A stretch of DNA of 64,000 bases from the NCBI GenBank assembly GCA_019426215.1, contig CM033399.1:24685022-24749021 (forward strand). The letters run 5' to 3'. Below are positions 1 through 12,024 of this stretch, piece by piece (positions within the stretch are counted from its first letter, which is position 1; every line of letters begins with the position of its first letter). The notes beneath the pieces are model-generated. The model was not told where the DNA came from and searched no databases. It saw only the letters and a list, made by a program, of their open reading frames with translations. The position numbers and the translations under genes were made by a program. The stretch is from Buddleja alternifolia (taxonomy: Eukaryota; Streptophyta; Magnoliopsida; Lamiales; Scrophulariaceae).

Positions 1-2176
1 TTGCTTCAAATCTGTTGGCTTGTCAGGAATTGTGATTCCTTTAGCTTTCCATAAGTGGAGGGGCTTTGCTCTCTCATGATTGGAGTAATGAGCAACTGTG
101 TCAGGATAGTGAGAGTAGCTGAGCTTGTTGAGCATCTCCTCACTTGGACTTTGAGAAATGGGAGAATAGCTATCATAAAAGTTAAGCATCTCATTCCTTG
201 GTGGCCTAGCCTCTGGTTCACTGTGCAAATGATTATCATAGTAAACAGCATCAATCTCAGCTAAAGTCCTTTTTACAGGCTCGGGAGCTTTCTGGAGCTT
301 AGCAGGTTTAGCGGCTGAGATATTAGCAAGAATATCAGCCAAAGTCCATTTGGGGGCTTCTGGGTCTACAGTACTGGTAGAAGACTTAGATTTTGTATTC
401 TTCTTGGACCTTTTCTGGGGAGGCATAAGATCCTCGGATGCAATTCTAATGAGTTGATCTTTCTGAGCTTCTGACAACTCCGTATCAAAGAAAATTCGAT
501 TGAACCAGGCATCGTACTCAATTGCTTCTTGAATACAATGTTCTGCATGGACATAGGCTTCTTCAAAGTCCTCATGCGAAGCAAAGTCTTCATTGAGTAC
601 AGCCGGAGGGAGAGCGGAATGGTCTATGTCTCTATCTAGCAGCACCCAATGCCTAGTGGCTGATCCACCTACAGTGTATGGAAGATCACCTTCAGCGTTT
701 GCAGCAACTTCTTGAGCGATGGCCACAACTGCTAAAAGATCCACATCAAATTCCACTGGCATGCTCTCTGAAATAGGTGCAGCAGTGTCTGCTTCAACAT
801 CGGCAACTAAAATAACTGAAAGAAAGAAACACACTTTAAGAACTAAATTTTCTACAGAGGGTAGAAAATTGAGAGAAGGCCTTGGTAGAAGAAATTTCTT
901 ACCCTGAGCACTAGTCTCAGCAATGGGCTCCAGAGGATGAACTTGGGGTTCACTAACCTCAGGTTCCTTTTGCAAATCAGCTTGAGAGGCTGATGGTGCT
1001 TGAGCGTCTGATGCTCGAATAGATTCTGCACTTGGCTCTACAGGAGCGCTCAATGGGGCGCTTGACTCAGATTCAGCGGGAATTCATCCAACTGTTTTCT
1101 GCAGCTTAAGAGCTTCTATTTGCTCTTCTTCCTCAACAGTCTTCTTGAAATGAATGGGTGAGGGAGGAGGGGATGACGGTTTCTTCCTCTTCGACTTCTT
1201 GGAAGGCGCTTGAGGAGCAGCCTTGGATTTCTTGACCTTCAAGCCCAAAATGACGTCTGTTGAGCGCTCTTTAGTGGGAGAAGCCAACTCAGGATAGTCT
1301 TCATAGAGCTCAGTTGTAGCGATCCTGTGAAGCTTCCTCCTCGTTCTTCTTGCTTAGCTTTATAGCTTTACGTTTTGCGCGTTCTTCTTTGGGCAACGCA
1401 GCTCCACCAACAGCAGCAGGGTGAAGAAGGGTCGAGATCATCTTCTTACCCTAAAAATTTTCTTTTGGAACGGCAGTCCCAGCGCTAGGAACATGACCCC
1501 TACGATATAGGATATAACTCAAAATTAAGCCATAAGGTTTGGTGGGAGGCTTCTTCCCCAACATTGATGTAATACGCTCAAAAATAAACCTAGGCCAGTT
1601 AATCTCGTAATTCTTAGCGATAGCCACCATCATCTGAAATTGTAAATGACTAATCTTGTCAAATGATCCTGCTTTGCACTCAAGAACTTTGGCGCAAATG
1701 TCTACCATAATTTGATACTTCGTCTTCAACTCCTTTTTCTTGAAATTGTGAGAATAGGACGAATCTTCATGTCATTTCATGTGTTCCCAAACAACAGAGA
1801 AGTCTCTGACACCGACGTCAGAGGGCAAAATCCCTTCATTGGAAAGTTGAAAAAAGTCGGCAATAAGTTCTGTAGTAAGGGTGAAAGTAGTGTTGGGAAA
1901 CTCAGGTAATAGATATGTGATAGAACGACCATCATCGGAAAGTTGGGCATTCTCATAGAATTTTTTGAGAGCCTCTAGATGAAGTTGATAATGACTGGTC
2001 ATTAAGGCTTTCAAATTTTGTTGTTCAAAGGAGAGAAAGAAGCTACGAACTGGAAAATGTTGATGGGAGTAAAGATAATCCCAATCAACCAAAAATCCTG
2101 GATTTGCATGTACTTTAGCCTGGGGATTTGACGAAGAAGACGTGGCAACAATTTTTGAAGATTTCTTGGGGTCCAT
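1..2176 (-). pseudogene. Extra ORF downstream of pol (env-like / plant transposon-protein domain), broken
   Basis: The first segment starts at an ATG whose complement is at 2174-2176 and runs 134 residues; after a break near 1772 the reading continues to 1451, and related lysine/serine/proline-rich segments continue to the window edge. The first two segments resemble the plant-specific retroelement domain called 'putative plant transposon protein', which often occupies the env-like position of Sireviruses; this is recognition by eye. I see no signal peptide or convincing membrane segment, so a membrane envelope function is not supported. Several frameshifts or stops separate the pieces. Position after RNase H on the same strand supports it being part of element A. 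Confidence 0.6.
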
Positions 2177-3000
2177 TTTAGAGAGGTTTGAAGAGAGAAG
2201 AAGCAGTTAACTTTGAGAAAAAGAGAATTTTGCAGATAGCTTTTTAGAAGATATGAGTGATAAAAGGAAATACTTCTGCAATTTCTTGAATTTATAGATG
2301 AGAGAGAAGTAACTACTTAGTTAATATTTGGTTGTATTTTAAGTAATATTAAATTTGTGCTGAAAATCTCAATAAAATATGTGCGAAAAATTTGGAAAAT
2401 GCATTGGATAAATACAAAAGTAATTTTGACGTTCGCGGTTACTTTTGCAGTTACCTTTTTGAATTTCAAAAGGTTTGAAATATTCAGTGTGGGAAGCACA
2501 CGCCTAAAAACCACTGTAGTGTAGGTAGACACATTCTTTCACTGAACCGTCATTTTAAAATTAATGATTACCCATGGGTTTGATGTGATAGAAGTGTGTG
2601 AATAGAATCCAAAATAGACTTTTGAGTCTATCCACTACTTCAAGAAGCGTGTAAAATTTATGCATGAATTTTATAAACATATTTATATTAAGTGTAGAAT
2701 GGAATGTGTTCAACGCTTAACACATACCACTTGTAAGATTTATGTTGACGCTTGAGATCAAAATCTTTTTATAATTGAGCATCTAACACGTTATGCATAA
2801 ATAATTCTGAGCGTTGATGATCTATGCATATGAAAATTTTGATCATTGACGCTTACAGATACGTTCCAAGTACAATTTTAAGGTTCCCCCTAAATTTGAT
2901 AACTTGCAACATCTTTAAAACAAATTTGGACATAAATAAGGTGGATTCCCTCCTAAATTATATGTCTAATAAAATATGATGCATGATTATTAAGCATTTA
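2177..3000. other. Spacer between pol and the extra ORF of element A
   Basis: About 0.8 kb without a credible coding frame. It carries several ACGCTT-type motifs (for example near 2715, 2748 and 2845) like those in the LTR of the same element. No splice or promoter signal could be assigned with confidence. Confidence 0.5.
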
Positions 3001-4480
3001 AATCGATCATACCTAGTTCACTTCTCAAAGTGAGAGCGTTGTTCATTGAGCGCTTTGGTGATGATATTTGCCAATTGTTTATCAGTTCCAATAAAGTTCA
3101 TGGAGATATCTTTCTTTTGAACATGGTCACGAAGAAAATGGTATCTAATGTCAATATATTTGGTTCTGGAATGAAGAACAGGGTTTTGAGTCATGGCTAG
3201 AGCACTTTGGTTATCACAATGAATGGGGGTTGGACCAAGGATTATACCATAATCTCTAAGTTGTTGCCTCATCCATAATACTTGTGCACAACAACTTCCT
3301 GCATCTACATACTCGACTTCAGCTGTAGAGGTAGCTATGGATTGTTGTTTCTTACTATGCCATAAAACTAACCTATCACCTAGAAATTGACATGTACCAC
3401 TAGTACTCTTACGATCTATTCTGCAACCTGCAAAATCTGCATCTGAGTAACCAATTAGTTCAAAAGAAGAGTCCATTGGATACCATAAGCCCACATTTGT
3501 GTGCCTTTTAGGTATTTAAGGATCTTCTTGGCAGCAATTAAGTGTGACTCTTTAGGATCAACTTGAAATCGTGCACACATGCATACCGAAAACATAATAT
3601 CAGGTCTACTAGCAGTAAGATAAAGAACTGATCCAACGGTACCTCTATAATTAATGATATCAACCTTCTTCCCACTTTCATCTTTATCTAACTTAAGCGT
3701 TTGGCTCATTGGAATTTTTGAATATGATGCATTTTTCATACCAAATTTCTTAATCATATCACGTGTATATTTAGCTTGGTTAATAAATATGCCACTAGGG
3801 AGTTGTTTCACTTGTAATCCTAAGAAGAAAGTTAATTCACCCATCATGCTCATTTCAAATTGTTTTTGCATCATTTTTGAAAATTTCTCACACAGACGCT
3901 TGTTAGTAAAACCAAATATTTGGACTAAGAGAATATCTTCGCCATTGGTAATTTTAAATGATGTTGTATCAACGCTGCCTTTTGAAAAGCCTTTACCAAT
4001 AAAAAAAATAGAAAGAGTGTCATACCATGCTCGGGGTGCTTGCGTAAGCCCATAAATGCTTTGTCTAGCTTGTAAACCATACCCTTACCATGGTTGATGA
4101 ATCACAGTGGTTGTTCCACATATACCTCTTCTTGGAGTTTACCATTCAGGAAGACACTCTTTACGTTCATCTGATACACCATAAACTTGTTGAACGCTGC
4201 ATACGCTAGAAACATACAGATTGCTTCAAGACGGGTGACAGGAACATATATCTCATCAAAGTCAATACCCTCTTCTTGGCAATATCCTTGAGCTACGAAC
4301 CCATCTAATTCCAATAACTCTTTGGTGAGTTGGTCTTGGTACTAGTGTCCAAACCTTACTACGCTCAAACTGATTAAGCTCTTCTTGCATGGCTTCAATC
4401 CAACTTGGATCGCTTAGCGCGTCATCCACTTTCTTAGGTTCCATTTGAGATAAAAAGCTTGAAAACATAGCCTCATTGGA
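3001..4480 (-). pseudogene. Element A reverse transcriptase and RNase H (inactivated)
   Basis: Minus-strand reading gives the copia RT domain in pieces: the start around 4468 (proline/tryptophan-rich copia RT entry), the 'FLNG' region at about 4150, and the thumb region and RNase H from 3874 to about 3010. RNase H shows its first acidic site (YSDADFAG), the DRKSTSG box and the 'HCDNQSA' segment. The catalytic YVDD box is missing: at about 3910-3935 the residues before it (LLVQI) run directly into the residues normally after it (FG.TNKRL), consistent with an in-frame loss of about five codons. Frame changes near 4300, 4080 and 3470 add to the damage. Closest to retrotransposon pol of the copia type; not a host gene. 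Confidence 0.85.
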
Positions 4481-5278
4481 TGTAGCGGCTCTAGTCCTAA
4501 CAGGCGCTTCAATATCTCCAATAATCTGCTCAGGTGGATGATCACGTAGCCATAGTCTATCTGGTTGGAAAGGGTTAAGAGGTTGAACAGGCGCTTGACG
4601 ATCAGACGCTTAACTTCCTTCTTGCATAGGCGCTTCAAATTCACAGATTCTTGTTTACACTTGATGATCACTCTGTTCATGATCATTAGCAGATCTTGCA
4701 TGGTTATCCAAAATGACCTCACGAGTAATCTTAGGAGGTGGCACTGAGATCTCATCATCATCGTCACTATCATCATTAATGGTAATCTTAGACGCTTGAT
4801 GACACAGATCTTCAACTCCTACATCATTCATATTAACCTTACTCGGTTCGTGGTTAGCATCATCAAAAATAACATGATAGATTCCTCAACCTTCGATTTG
4901 ATCTTGTTTAGGATGCGAAAATTCTTTCCATTCTTGGCGTAGCCTAGAAAGAGTCCCTCATCCGCTTTAGGGTCAAATGTCCTTAGGCTTTAGGATCCAT
5001 TATTATGGATAAAACATTTAGAACAAAAGACGTGAAAATATGAAACATTTGGCTTATGTCCTTTCCACAGTTCAAATGGAGTTTTCCGATGTTGTTTGTT
5101 GATCATGCACCGATTTTGAGTATAACAAGCAGTGTTGATCGCTTCAGCCCAAAACCTAGGAGCAAGCTTGGACTCTGCTAACATCATCCTAGCGGCTTCC
5201 TTAAACGTTTTGTTCCTGCGCTCAGCAACACTATTCTGTTGGGGATTTTGGGGAGCTGACACGCTAATACCTAACCTG
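4480..5278 (-). pseudogene. Element A integrase C-terminal half and linker
   Basis: A minus-strand frame read from the insertion junction near 5278 to 4990 contains the copia integrase C-terminal core, with PQQN..AERRNKTFKEAARMML followed by the 'FWAEA' and 'PFELW' blocks. The linker to the RT, about 4990-4480, is frameshifted. The upstream half of the integrase lies beyond the insertion, at 6923 and above. Confidence 0.8.
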
Positions 5279-6916
5279 CTTGAATAGCAAGTGTACTAGT
5301 CGTGGTAGTAATAAAAGTGGACAAAATAAGTCCGGGTTGTCGAACCACGGAGACTTGGATTTTAGCTTTAGATTTTCAATAAAAGAAAAGACAAATAAAG
5401 TAAATTGCCAGAATTGATTGAATAAAAGGACAAAAGAGGAAACGAGCTATAGACTGAAACTCACGTATGATAAAATGACTAAGGCACATGCTACAACCAA
5501 ATCTACTCGTCAATATATATGGGCTACTCCTCGAATCATTAGACTCCTATTGCTTTGGTGGAAACTCCTTAGTTAACTATTACCCGATGTCTTGGCTCAT
5601 AATAATCCTATGATTAATTGATGGTTCTCTAAATATGTCTATCCGAGAATCTAATTAATAACCATGCATTAACGTTCTAAAGTTTTCCCGGATAAATCCG
5701 GCTAACAGCACCCGAAAATCTTTACCCATCTCTAGGGGCAATTCCTCATTTGTTTTGGATGATGTGTTAATTCCCTTGAACCCTAACCTATCTTCTCTCG
5801 AATGACTAGATTAGGCAAGATAGCAAGTATATGGTGATCAAGCACATGATTGGAATAAAAGCATAGAATTAACACACAAAGCAATAGGAGAATTAATTGT
5901 GATATGCGAAACAAAAAATTACTTCAATATATTGTTATTCTTTACTGCATAAATTTCCCCTTCACATGGACGTAAATGTCAATCTACAAATGCATTTTTA
6001 CCCTCATCATGTTTACAATAGTTAAAGAAAGATCTAGAACATTTCATGATGGAAAAAACATAATTATGAACTTAAACAAAAAAAGGGAAAGCAAGTAAAA
6101 ATCCCCAAGGCTTGGTTGATGATGAATCCTAGCTTTAAACTTCAATCTCTAGCTTAATCCCCCTTCTTCTCCCTCCAAGATTGATGAATTTTTGGCTCAA
6201 AATCCCAGAAAAATACCTTCCTTTCCCGATTTTCGAACCCCTTCTAATTGCTGAAATTTGGATTTTATAGTTTTCAAAAAACTGTTGCACCGGCACCCAA
6301 GCATGAGCAAATCGGTGCCTAGGCGTGGTCCAGGTGATGTAATTGACTTGGGGAATAAGTTGAAGGGTGCCCAGGCGTGGTTGGGGTGGCGCCTAGGCGC
6401 CGTATGAGGGGCTCTCGGGCGCCACAGTGCGAACTCAACCGTTTTCTTACTTTTCAGCGCAAAAATCTTGTTTCCTTCATAAAGTTCTCCACAGACCTCT
6501 GATTTGAGTGATTTAAGTCGTCCCGTAAAGAGAAGACATAGAACTACAACTTTGTAGCAGGGAATGTTCTCAAATTCGGTCTCTTAACATACAAAAATGG
6601 TGCTCAAACGTGGAAGATGTGGCAGATATCGCGCCCAGGCGTGGTAAAGTAGCGCCTAGGCACAATTATGCGTAACTTCAGCCTGTTTCTTGCTTGTTCG
6701 GGCGCCCAGGTGTGATTATGGCTGCGCTTGGGCGTGGAGGTGTGAACATAAATTGTTTTATATGTCATTTTTCTGCCCTTTCTTCGTTTGCATCCATTTA
6801 CAACCTGAAATCACTTCACACATGGATTAAACGCAAATGTGGCAAGAATCAAGCGATAAATGAACCTAAAACATAAACACAACGGTCTTGAAAACACGTA
6901 AAAATGACTCTTATCA
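5279..6916. mobile_element. Unclassified ~1.64 kb insertion inside the integrase of element A
   Basis: The integrase reading stops at 6923 and resumes at 5278. Both junctions carry AACCTG (5273-5278 and 6917-6922), consistent with a 5-6 bp target-site duplication. On the minus strand the insert starts TGATAAGAGTCA and ends near TGCTATTCAAG. It has no credible coding frame and is non-autonomous. It contains several GC-rich 'gcgcc(c/t)aggcg' units (around 6290-6720), including a perfect 14-bp palindrome at 6388-6401. I could not find LTRs or terminal inverted repeats, so the class is open. Confidence 0.7.
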
Positions 6917-7815
6917 ACCTGAATACCCATGATGTATTCCATTCTCTGCACAAAACGTCTCAACAACCTTGTTAGTAACTCAGTACCATGATAGCTTCTT
7001 ATTCTTGCAACCTTACGATTTTTCAATGTTTGAAGTTTCCGAATAAGCGTTGTTAACTTGTCACATGTTTCATCTTTGGACGAAAGAAATTCCACCCAAG
7101 TAAATCGAGAGAAATCATCTACTATCACCAACATATACTTTTTACCGCTCACACTAATCATTTGAACAGGTCCAAACGGATCCATGTGAAGTAGTTCAAG
7201 TATTCTAGTGGTAGATAGATGAGGTTTTCTCTTGAAAGATGATTTAACTTGTTTGCCCATTTGACAAGCGTCACAAAGGCGATCCTTGTGAAATGGCCTT
7301 TTTGGTAATCCCTTTACAAGATTTAGCTTTAGAAGCTGAGAGATTATCTTAAAGTTGAAGTGATTTATTTTTCTATGCCATAACCAACCCGTTTTAGATT
7401 CATTTTTAGCAACAAAACATGTTGGCTTGTTGTCAGTTGTTGAACCCCAATCTACCAAATATACGTTGTTAGTTCTTTTGCCTTTCAAATTAGTAGACTT
7501 AGTCTTAGTGTCATTTATATAGCAACAGTCGCTTGAGAATATGACTTCAAAGCCTTTATCACAGAATTGACTTATGCTTAATAAATTGTGCTTCAAACCC
7601 TTAACATAATAAACATCACTTATCATGATGTTCCCCATATGCACAGTACCTATACCTTTGGTTTTACCTTTGGAGTTGTCACCAAATACAACCTGAGGAC
7701 CATTGGCGGCTCGATAGTGGATCAATAGATCCTTGGAACCAGTCATGTGCCTTGACGATCCACTATCGAAGTACCAAATAGATGTATCGGCTCTAGCTCT
7801 AGGTAATTGCAATCA
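6917..7815 (-). pseudogene. Element A protease C-terminus, GAG-pre-integrase and integrase N-terminal half
   Basis: A 333-residue minus-strand frame from 7812. It starts with the copia protease box (WYFDSGSSRHMTG), followed by a GAG-pre-integrase zinc region (WHRKINH ... CDACQMGKQ) and the start of the integrase core, with the first catalytic Asp in 'HMDPFGP' and the second in 'IVDDFSRFTW'. A frameshift shortly before 6930 moves the FCAENGI block into another frame, and the insertion at 6916 then cuts the gene. The last residues of this frame come from the insertion. Confidence 0.85.
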
Positions 7816-7849
7816 AAAGGGAAGTTCTATTTCTATTTAGGTGCCCATT

Positions 7850-9262
7850 GTTGCTTGGGTCCTTTAACATAGTAGCATCGTTAGTTTGAATTAGAACTTT
7901 AGGAACCTATATTTGCCTAGTCTTCATTGTAGGAATACTGGTCTTCTTGGGTTTCACATTGTGTTATGTGTGCTGGGTGTATAATAATATCCTCGATTAT
8001 AATGGTAATCATAATCATAATCATCATAGTAGAGATAATATGATCTAGGATGCTTTGGATATTGACGCTGGTATTTTTTGGGCGCTGGCTTGGGTTGCAC
8101 TTTTGGTGTTGGACGCTTAGCGCTTGATTCACAGTGTTAATTTGTCCTTAGCCTTTTGAGTGTTTGGATGAACCCGTCTTTGTGAATCATTTGCCTTTGC
8201 CTTATCCTTGCCTGAGTCAACTTTGACTTTCTCATTTGGTCTCGTACCATTGTCGCTCGGTTCATTTTGTGTTTGACCTTGTGAACCTTTCTCAACAAAG
8301 AAAACACTCTTTCCTTTGTTGTTTGCCGTAACATTAGATTTTTTTGGTTGTTTACCAAATTTATTGCATCCTAAACCGGTCTTTTCACCAAATAATCTTG
8401 TTACCTCAGTCACATTGTCTAGCTTTCTTGATGCTTTGGACAATGTTGAGACGAGCTGTTCTGATTTAGCAAGTCTAGCAATCAGCTCAGCTTCTCTCTT
8501 GACTATTATATCAAGATCACTTTTTAACTGGGTTATCTCACTCTCAAGCTATTGGTTCTTCTCAATGCATTGTTGCCGAACTTGCAACTCTGCTCTGAGC
8601 GTCTCTTTATCACTTTTGAGCGATGAAATGAGATCAAAGTGATTTTGATATAATTTGGTGGCATCTTGACAGAAATGAGATCAAACTGATTTTGATATAA
8701 TTTGGCGGCATCTTAACAATCATTATAATATTCTTTGACTTTGTCAAGTAATTCATCATATGAAAGAGGAAGTGATAACTCAGTGTTTACCTCAGGGGAA
8801 GCTTCATCATCTCTGGCCATGAGACAAATAAGCGCTGAGTCATCCATTGGCTCATCATCATCACTACTCTCCTCTGATGACTCCAAATCTTCAGGTGCGG
8901 ACGCTTGTTCTGATTCCACTAGCAAACCTTGTTGGCGAAGGTTGCTTCTGAATTGGTTTCTATCCAAGTAATCCTGCCTTGAAGGCTTAGATACGTTTGG
9001 ATAAGGGCAATTTACCTGGTAGTGCCCTGGTTTCCTGCAATTAAAACAAAGATTAGTTTTCATCTTTTGTTCATTTTTTAACCTTGCATTGTGTGGTTTT
9101 GAAACCACCGGGGTGAGAGATTTTGAGTAGACGCTTGGTCCTAAACAGGCGCTTGGGTTGTAGGAACAGAATATTGAGGCGTTTGAAAGTGTTGTTGTAC
9201 TGGAGCAAGTGCTTGATATGAATTTTATCCTTGATTGCTGGAACCTTTTCCTTTCTTTTCAT
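7850..9262 (-). pseudogene. Element A gag C-terminal part with zinc knuckle, frameshifted
   Basis: The minus-strand frame 9108-8713 holds a CCHC zinc knuckle (CFNCRKPGHYQVNC), typical of retroelement nucleocapsid, followed by an acidic serine-rich stretch. The frame 8443-8129 is lysine/asparagine-rich linker, and 8132-7917 is low-complexity. These would be one polyprotein in an intact element. A near-duplicate 40-base segment ('aaatgagatcaaa.tgattttgatataatttgg.ggcatctt') occurs at about 8626-8668 and 8675-8715, a local tandem duplication. Confidence 0.75.
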
Positions 9263-9449
9263 ATCTCAAAAACTTCCTAAATCTATTCAGTAAAGCCAAC
9301 TCCTCTTCCTCGCTAATATCTGAAACCTTTCCCTTGTTACCTGATTTACCTTTGATAGATGTTATAAGCGCTCCAGACTCAATCACTGGACTGCTCACTG
9401 CATCACTAGTCGAATTCAGCTCAAACTCAAACTCAAATGCTTTAAGTTC

Positions 9450-10073
9450 CTAAAAAGCATCTTCTGGAGTTAAACTATCCAAATTGTTCGAATCCCTCAT
9501 AGCTGTTGTCTTCATCAAAAATCTAGTAGGTAGACTTCTAAAGATTTTGACCACCATTTCCCGATTTTGTAAATTCATACCCAAAGATGTTAATTCTGTA
9601 GTAAGAGTTGCGAATCTTATATCCAGTTGTTCTAAAGTCTCATTGGGCAACATCTTGAAACCGTTAAATCTTTCCTTGGCAATGGAAAGCTTGTTCTCTT
9701 TAATCTGAGCTGAACCACCACAAATTATGGCTAACTTATCCCAGATTTTCTTAGTAGTGTTGCATGACTTAATCTTGTTGAATAAGTTGTCATTATCACC
9801 GATAGTTGTATATAGAGCATTACGACCAACATTGTCCAAATTTGTTCTTCGACGCTCATCTGGAGACCATTCTTGTTTTGGCTTTTCCACGTAACCATCT
9901 GGAGTGTCTTCCGTGGCTCCAGGTGCTCTAGTCATAACCTTATATATTTTGATTAGCCCATCTGAAATAATATCGCACATGTCATCATCACATGAACAGA
10001 GATATGTAAATTCTTTGACTTTCCATGTGTCATAGTTTGACTCAGTCAGTTTGGGAACTTTAGCAAATGCCAT
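9450..10073 (-). CDS. Element A gag N-terminal domain (copia gag)
   Basis: A 207-residue open frame beginning MAFAKVPKL with a tryptophan 'NYDTWK' block, then a helical region 'IWDKLAIICGG' and 'RFATLTTELTSLG'. These fit the copia gag (UBN2/DUF4219-like) fold that packages the retroelement RNA. The ATG is 98 bases past the LTR, a usual leader length. The frame stops at 9450 before the zinc knuckle, so the polyprotein is interrupted. Confidence 0.8.
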   Translation of the reverse strand: MAFAKVPKLTESNYDTWKVKEFTYLCSCDDDMCDIISDGLIKIYKVMTRAPGATEDTPDGYVEKPKQEWSPDERRRTNLDNVGRNALYTTIGDNDNLFNKIKSCNTTKKIWDKLAIICGGSAQIKENKLSIAKERFNGFKMLPNETLEQLDIRFATLTTELTSLGMNLQNREMVVKIFRSLPTRFLMKTTAMRDSNNLDSLTPEDAF

Positions 10074-10154
10074 AAGGAAAATTTAAAGCAACTTGATTTG
10101 AAAAAGGATCTAAACAAACTGTTATGCATGGAAATTCTAAAATTTCAATTTTAA

Positions 10155-10169
10155 TCGCTCTGATACCAC
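10155..10169 (-). other. Element A primer-binding site
   Basis: On the minus strand this reads AGTGGTATCAGAGCG, containing TGGTATCAGAGC, the standard complement of the 3' end of plant initiator tRNA-Met. It sits immediately next to the LTR end (CCAACA), which fixes both the element orientation and the LTR boundary. Confidence 0.9.
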
Positions 10170-10170
10170 T

Positions 10171-11652
10171 TGTTGGTCCCAAGTGGCATACGAAAGGGTC
10201 TAGAAGGGGGGGTTGAATAGACCCTGAAGTCTTTTTTGACTTCAAGAATTCGTATTAAAAATGTGTTAGACGCTTGGAAAGTAGGCGCTTGACTGAGCGT
10301 CTATTGAAAACTATTTTTAGAAAGATAACTTAGACTTCAAGATTTGAATACTATAACCAAATAGGTTTAAGCGTTCACTTCTTTGATCAGTGTTAGCACA
10401 GCGGAATTGATTTTATAGTCTTCTTGTTTGAAAGATTTTAGCGTCACAAACTATTTCTTAGTTGCTTGGCTTTTGATTGTGTTTAACTTAATCAATTTAT
10501 GCAATGATATGATAATAATGGAATTGACTGTAAAGTAAATAACACAATATTTGTAAGGTTCGTTGGGTGGTGTAATCCCAACTACGTCCTTCTTCTCCTT
10601 GAACACTTGGAGGCAACTAAGATGATTCTCAAAGAATCACACAGAATTTTCTACAAATTAGGGAGAGATGGATGTCAATGACTTGAGCTCCTTGATCACA
10701 CAGAGTTCTGCTCCAAATCACTTCTATCCCCTTACTTCTTTCACCCAGAGATAATGCAAGTATCCAACTTCGACTTCACACAGATAGCGAGGCTTGCATG
10801 GGGTTTTTCTAAACGGTTTGTTTGATTTTGATAAAGTTCAAACAACTGGGAATATCTCAATACTAATGAAGGTTTCTCTGAAAAGAAAGTTTGAGATATT
10901 GATTGATTGTCTCAGGAATTTAAGAAAAGCAAAGAGAATGTTTGCTTGAATGTTCTGGCTTTTCTGAAAGTTTTAAGGGATGAGACTTCAATTCAACAGC
11001 AATTTGGCTTAGAATTTTTCGGGTTGTTTTGGCTCGTTGTTGAAGTCCTATTTATAGGCATTCTTGGAAAAAGTGTCCATTTGACACATGCATAGGCACG
11101 TGTCTCTCACTTCCGCGAGTGAACAACTTTTGTCCTTTTTCCTGAAAATCTACTGCACAAAAGTTGGTGCTGCAGTCTGTGGATAGTTGACAGTCCAATA
11201 GGGTGGCTTCTCCGTACGTCCGAAAGAGCTTATCACATTTAATGCTCTTATCAGCATTTAATGCATTTGAATTAAATGCCTGTTGGCATTTAATGCACTG
11301 AGAATATTTGCATTAAACTCCTTCTGAACTTATAAATAAATTCAGGTGAAATCAGTCATTGAGAGATGCTCATTCATCCTTGAATGACTTCAGTCCTAAT
11401 GAACGCTTGATATAGCTGGTCGTTTGGACGCTTGGAATCTTTATCTTCATTCAGACTTCAGGCGCTTGAGTCTTCAAACTTAACTACTGATAAACTCACT
11501 CAAAAATTATCAGACGCTCAGTCTAAGAATACTTAGCCTAACACTCTAGAATAAAAATAAAACAAAGCCTATAAAGCCTATTACAATTCTAACGCTCAAA
11601 GCTTATACATGATTTCTAATAAAATCAAACTTATATATTTTGGGGTCTAACA
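10171..11652 (-). repeat. 5' LTR of element A (about 1.48 kb)
   Basis: On the minus strand it starts TGTTAGACCCC (11652) and ends GGGACCAACA (10171), with TG...CA ends and a PBS directly inside. It holds many (A/G)(C/G)CGCTTG motifs in plus orientation. The mate LTR is outside the window, so LTR divergence and the target duplication cannot be checked here; the 5 bases outside the LTR are AGTAA. Confidence 0.85.
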
Positions 11653-12024
11653 AGTAATCCTCATTGTCATCATCAAAACATCTAACATGAAATTCCTAAC
11701 AACTGTCCTTTGACAGCGGCGTCTCCGGCGGATCCGCGACAGCAAGCGAGTGTTGTCGCGGGTTCGATAAATTTCTTCCACCGTCGAACCAAAACATGCA
11801 TGAATATTCATGAATCAAAAAATGCAGTCGTATCCAAATTTTCAAAAATACAAATTCTTAAATTTTGAAAAATTCATTTTTCAGATTTAAATGACTTAAA
11901 TCGGTCCAAAAATAAAATCAGAAAATCCAATCCATTTTACGTGCGATAAAACAAATTTAAATCATATAAACATAAACACATACAAAGAATCCGAGCCATG
12001 TCAAAATCTTGGCTTTGATACCAC

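Larger units (their letters stand above)
1..11652 (-). mobile_element. Element A: Sirevirus-like Ty1/copia retrotransposon (partial)
   Basis: Read on the minus strand the order is 5' LTR (11652-10171), a PBS matching the initiator-tRNA-Met type, gag, zinc-knuckle region, protease, integrase, reverse transcriptase, RNase H, and then an additional same-strand ORF. That extra ORF after RNase H is the hallmark of the Sirevirus (SIRE1/Maximus) lineage. The 3' LTR should lie left of base 1 and is not in the window. The coding region is broken by frameshifts, an RT deletion and a 1.6 kb insertion (5279-6916), so the copy is non-autonomous. The lineage call is from gene order, not from a phylogeny. 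Confidence 0.85.
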
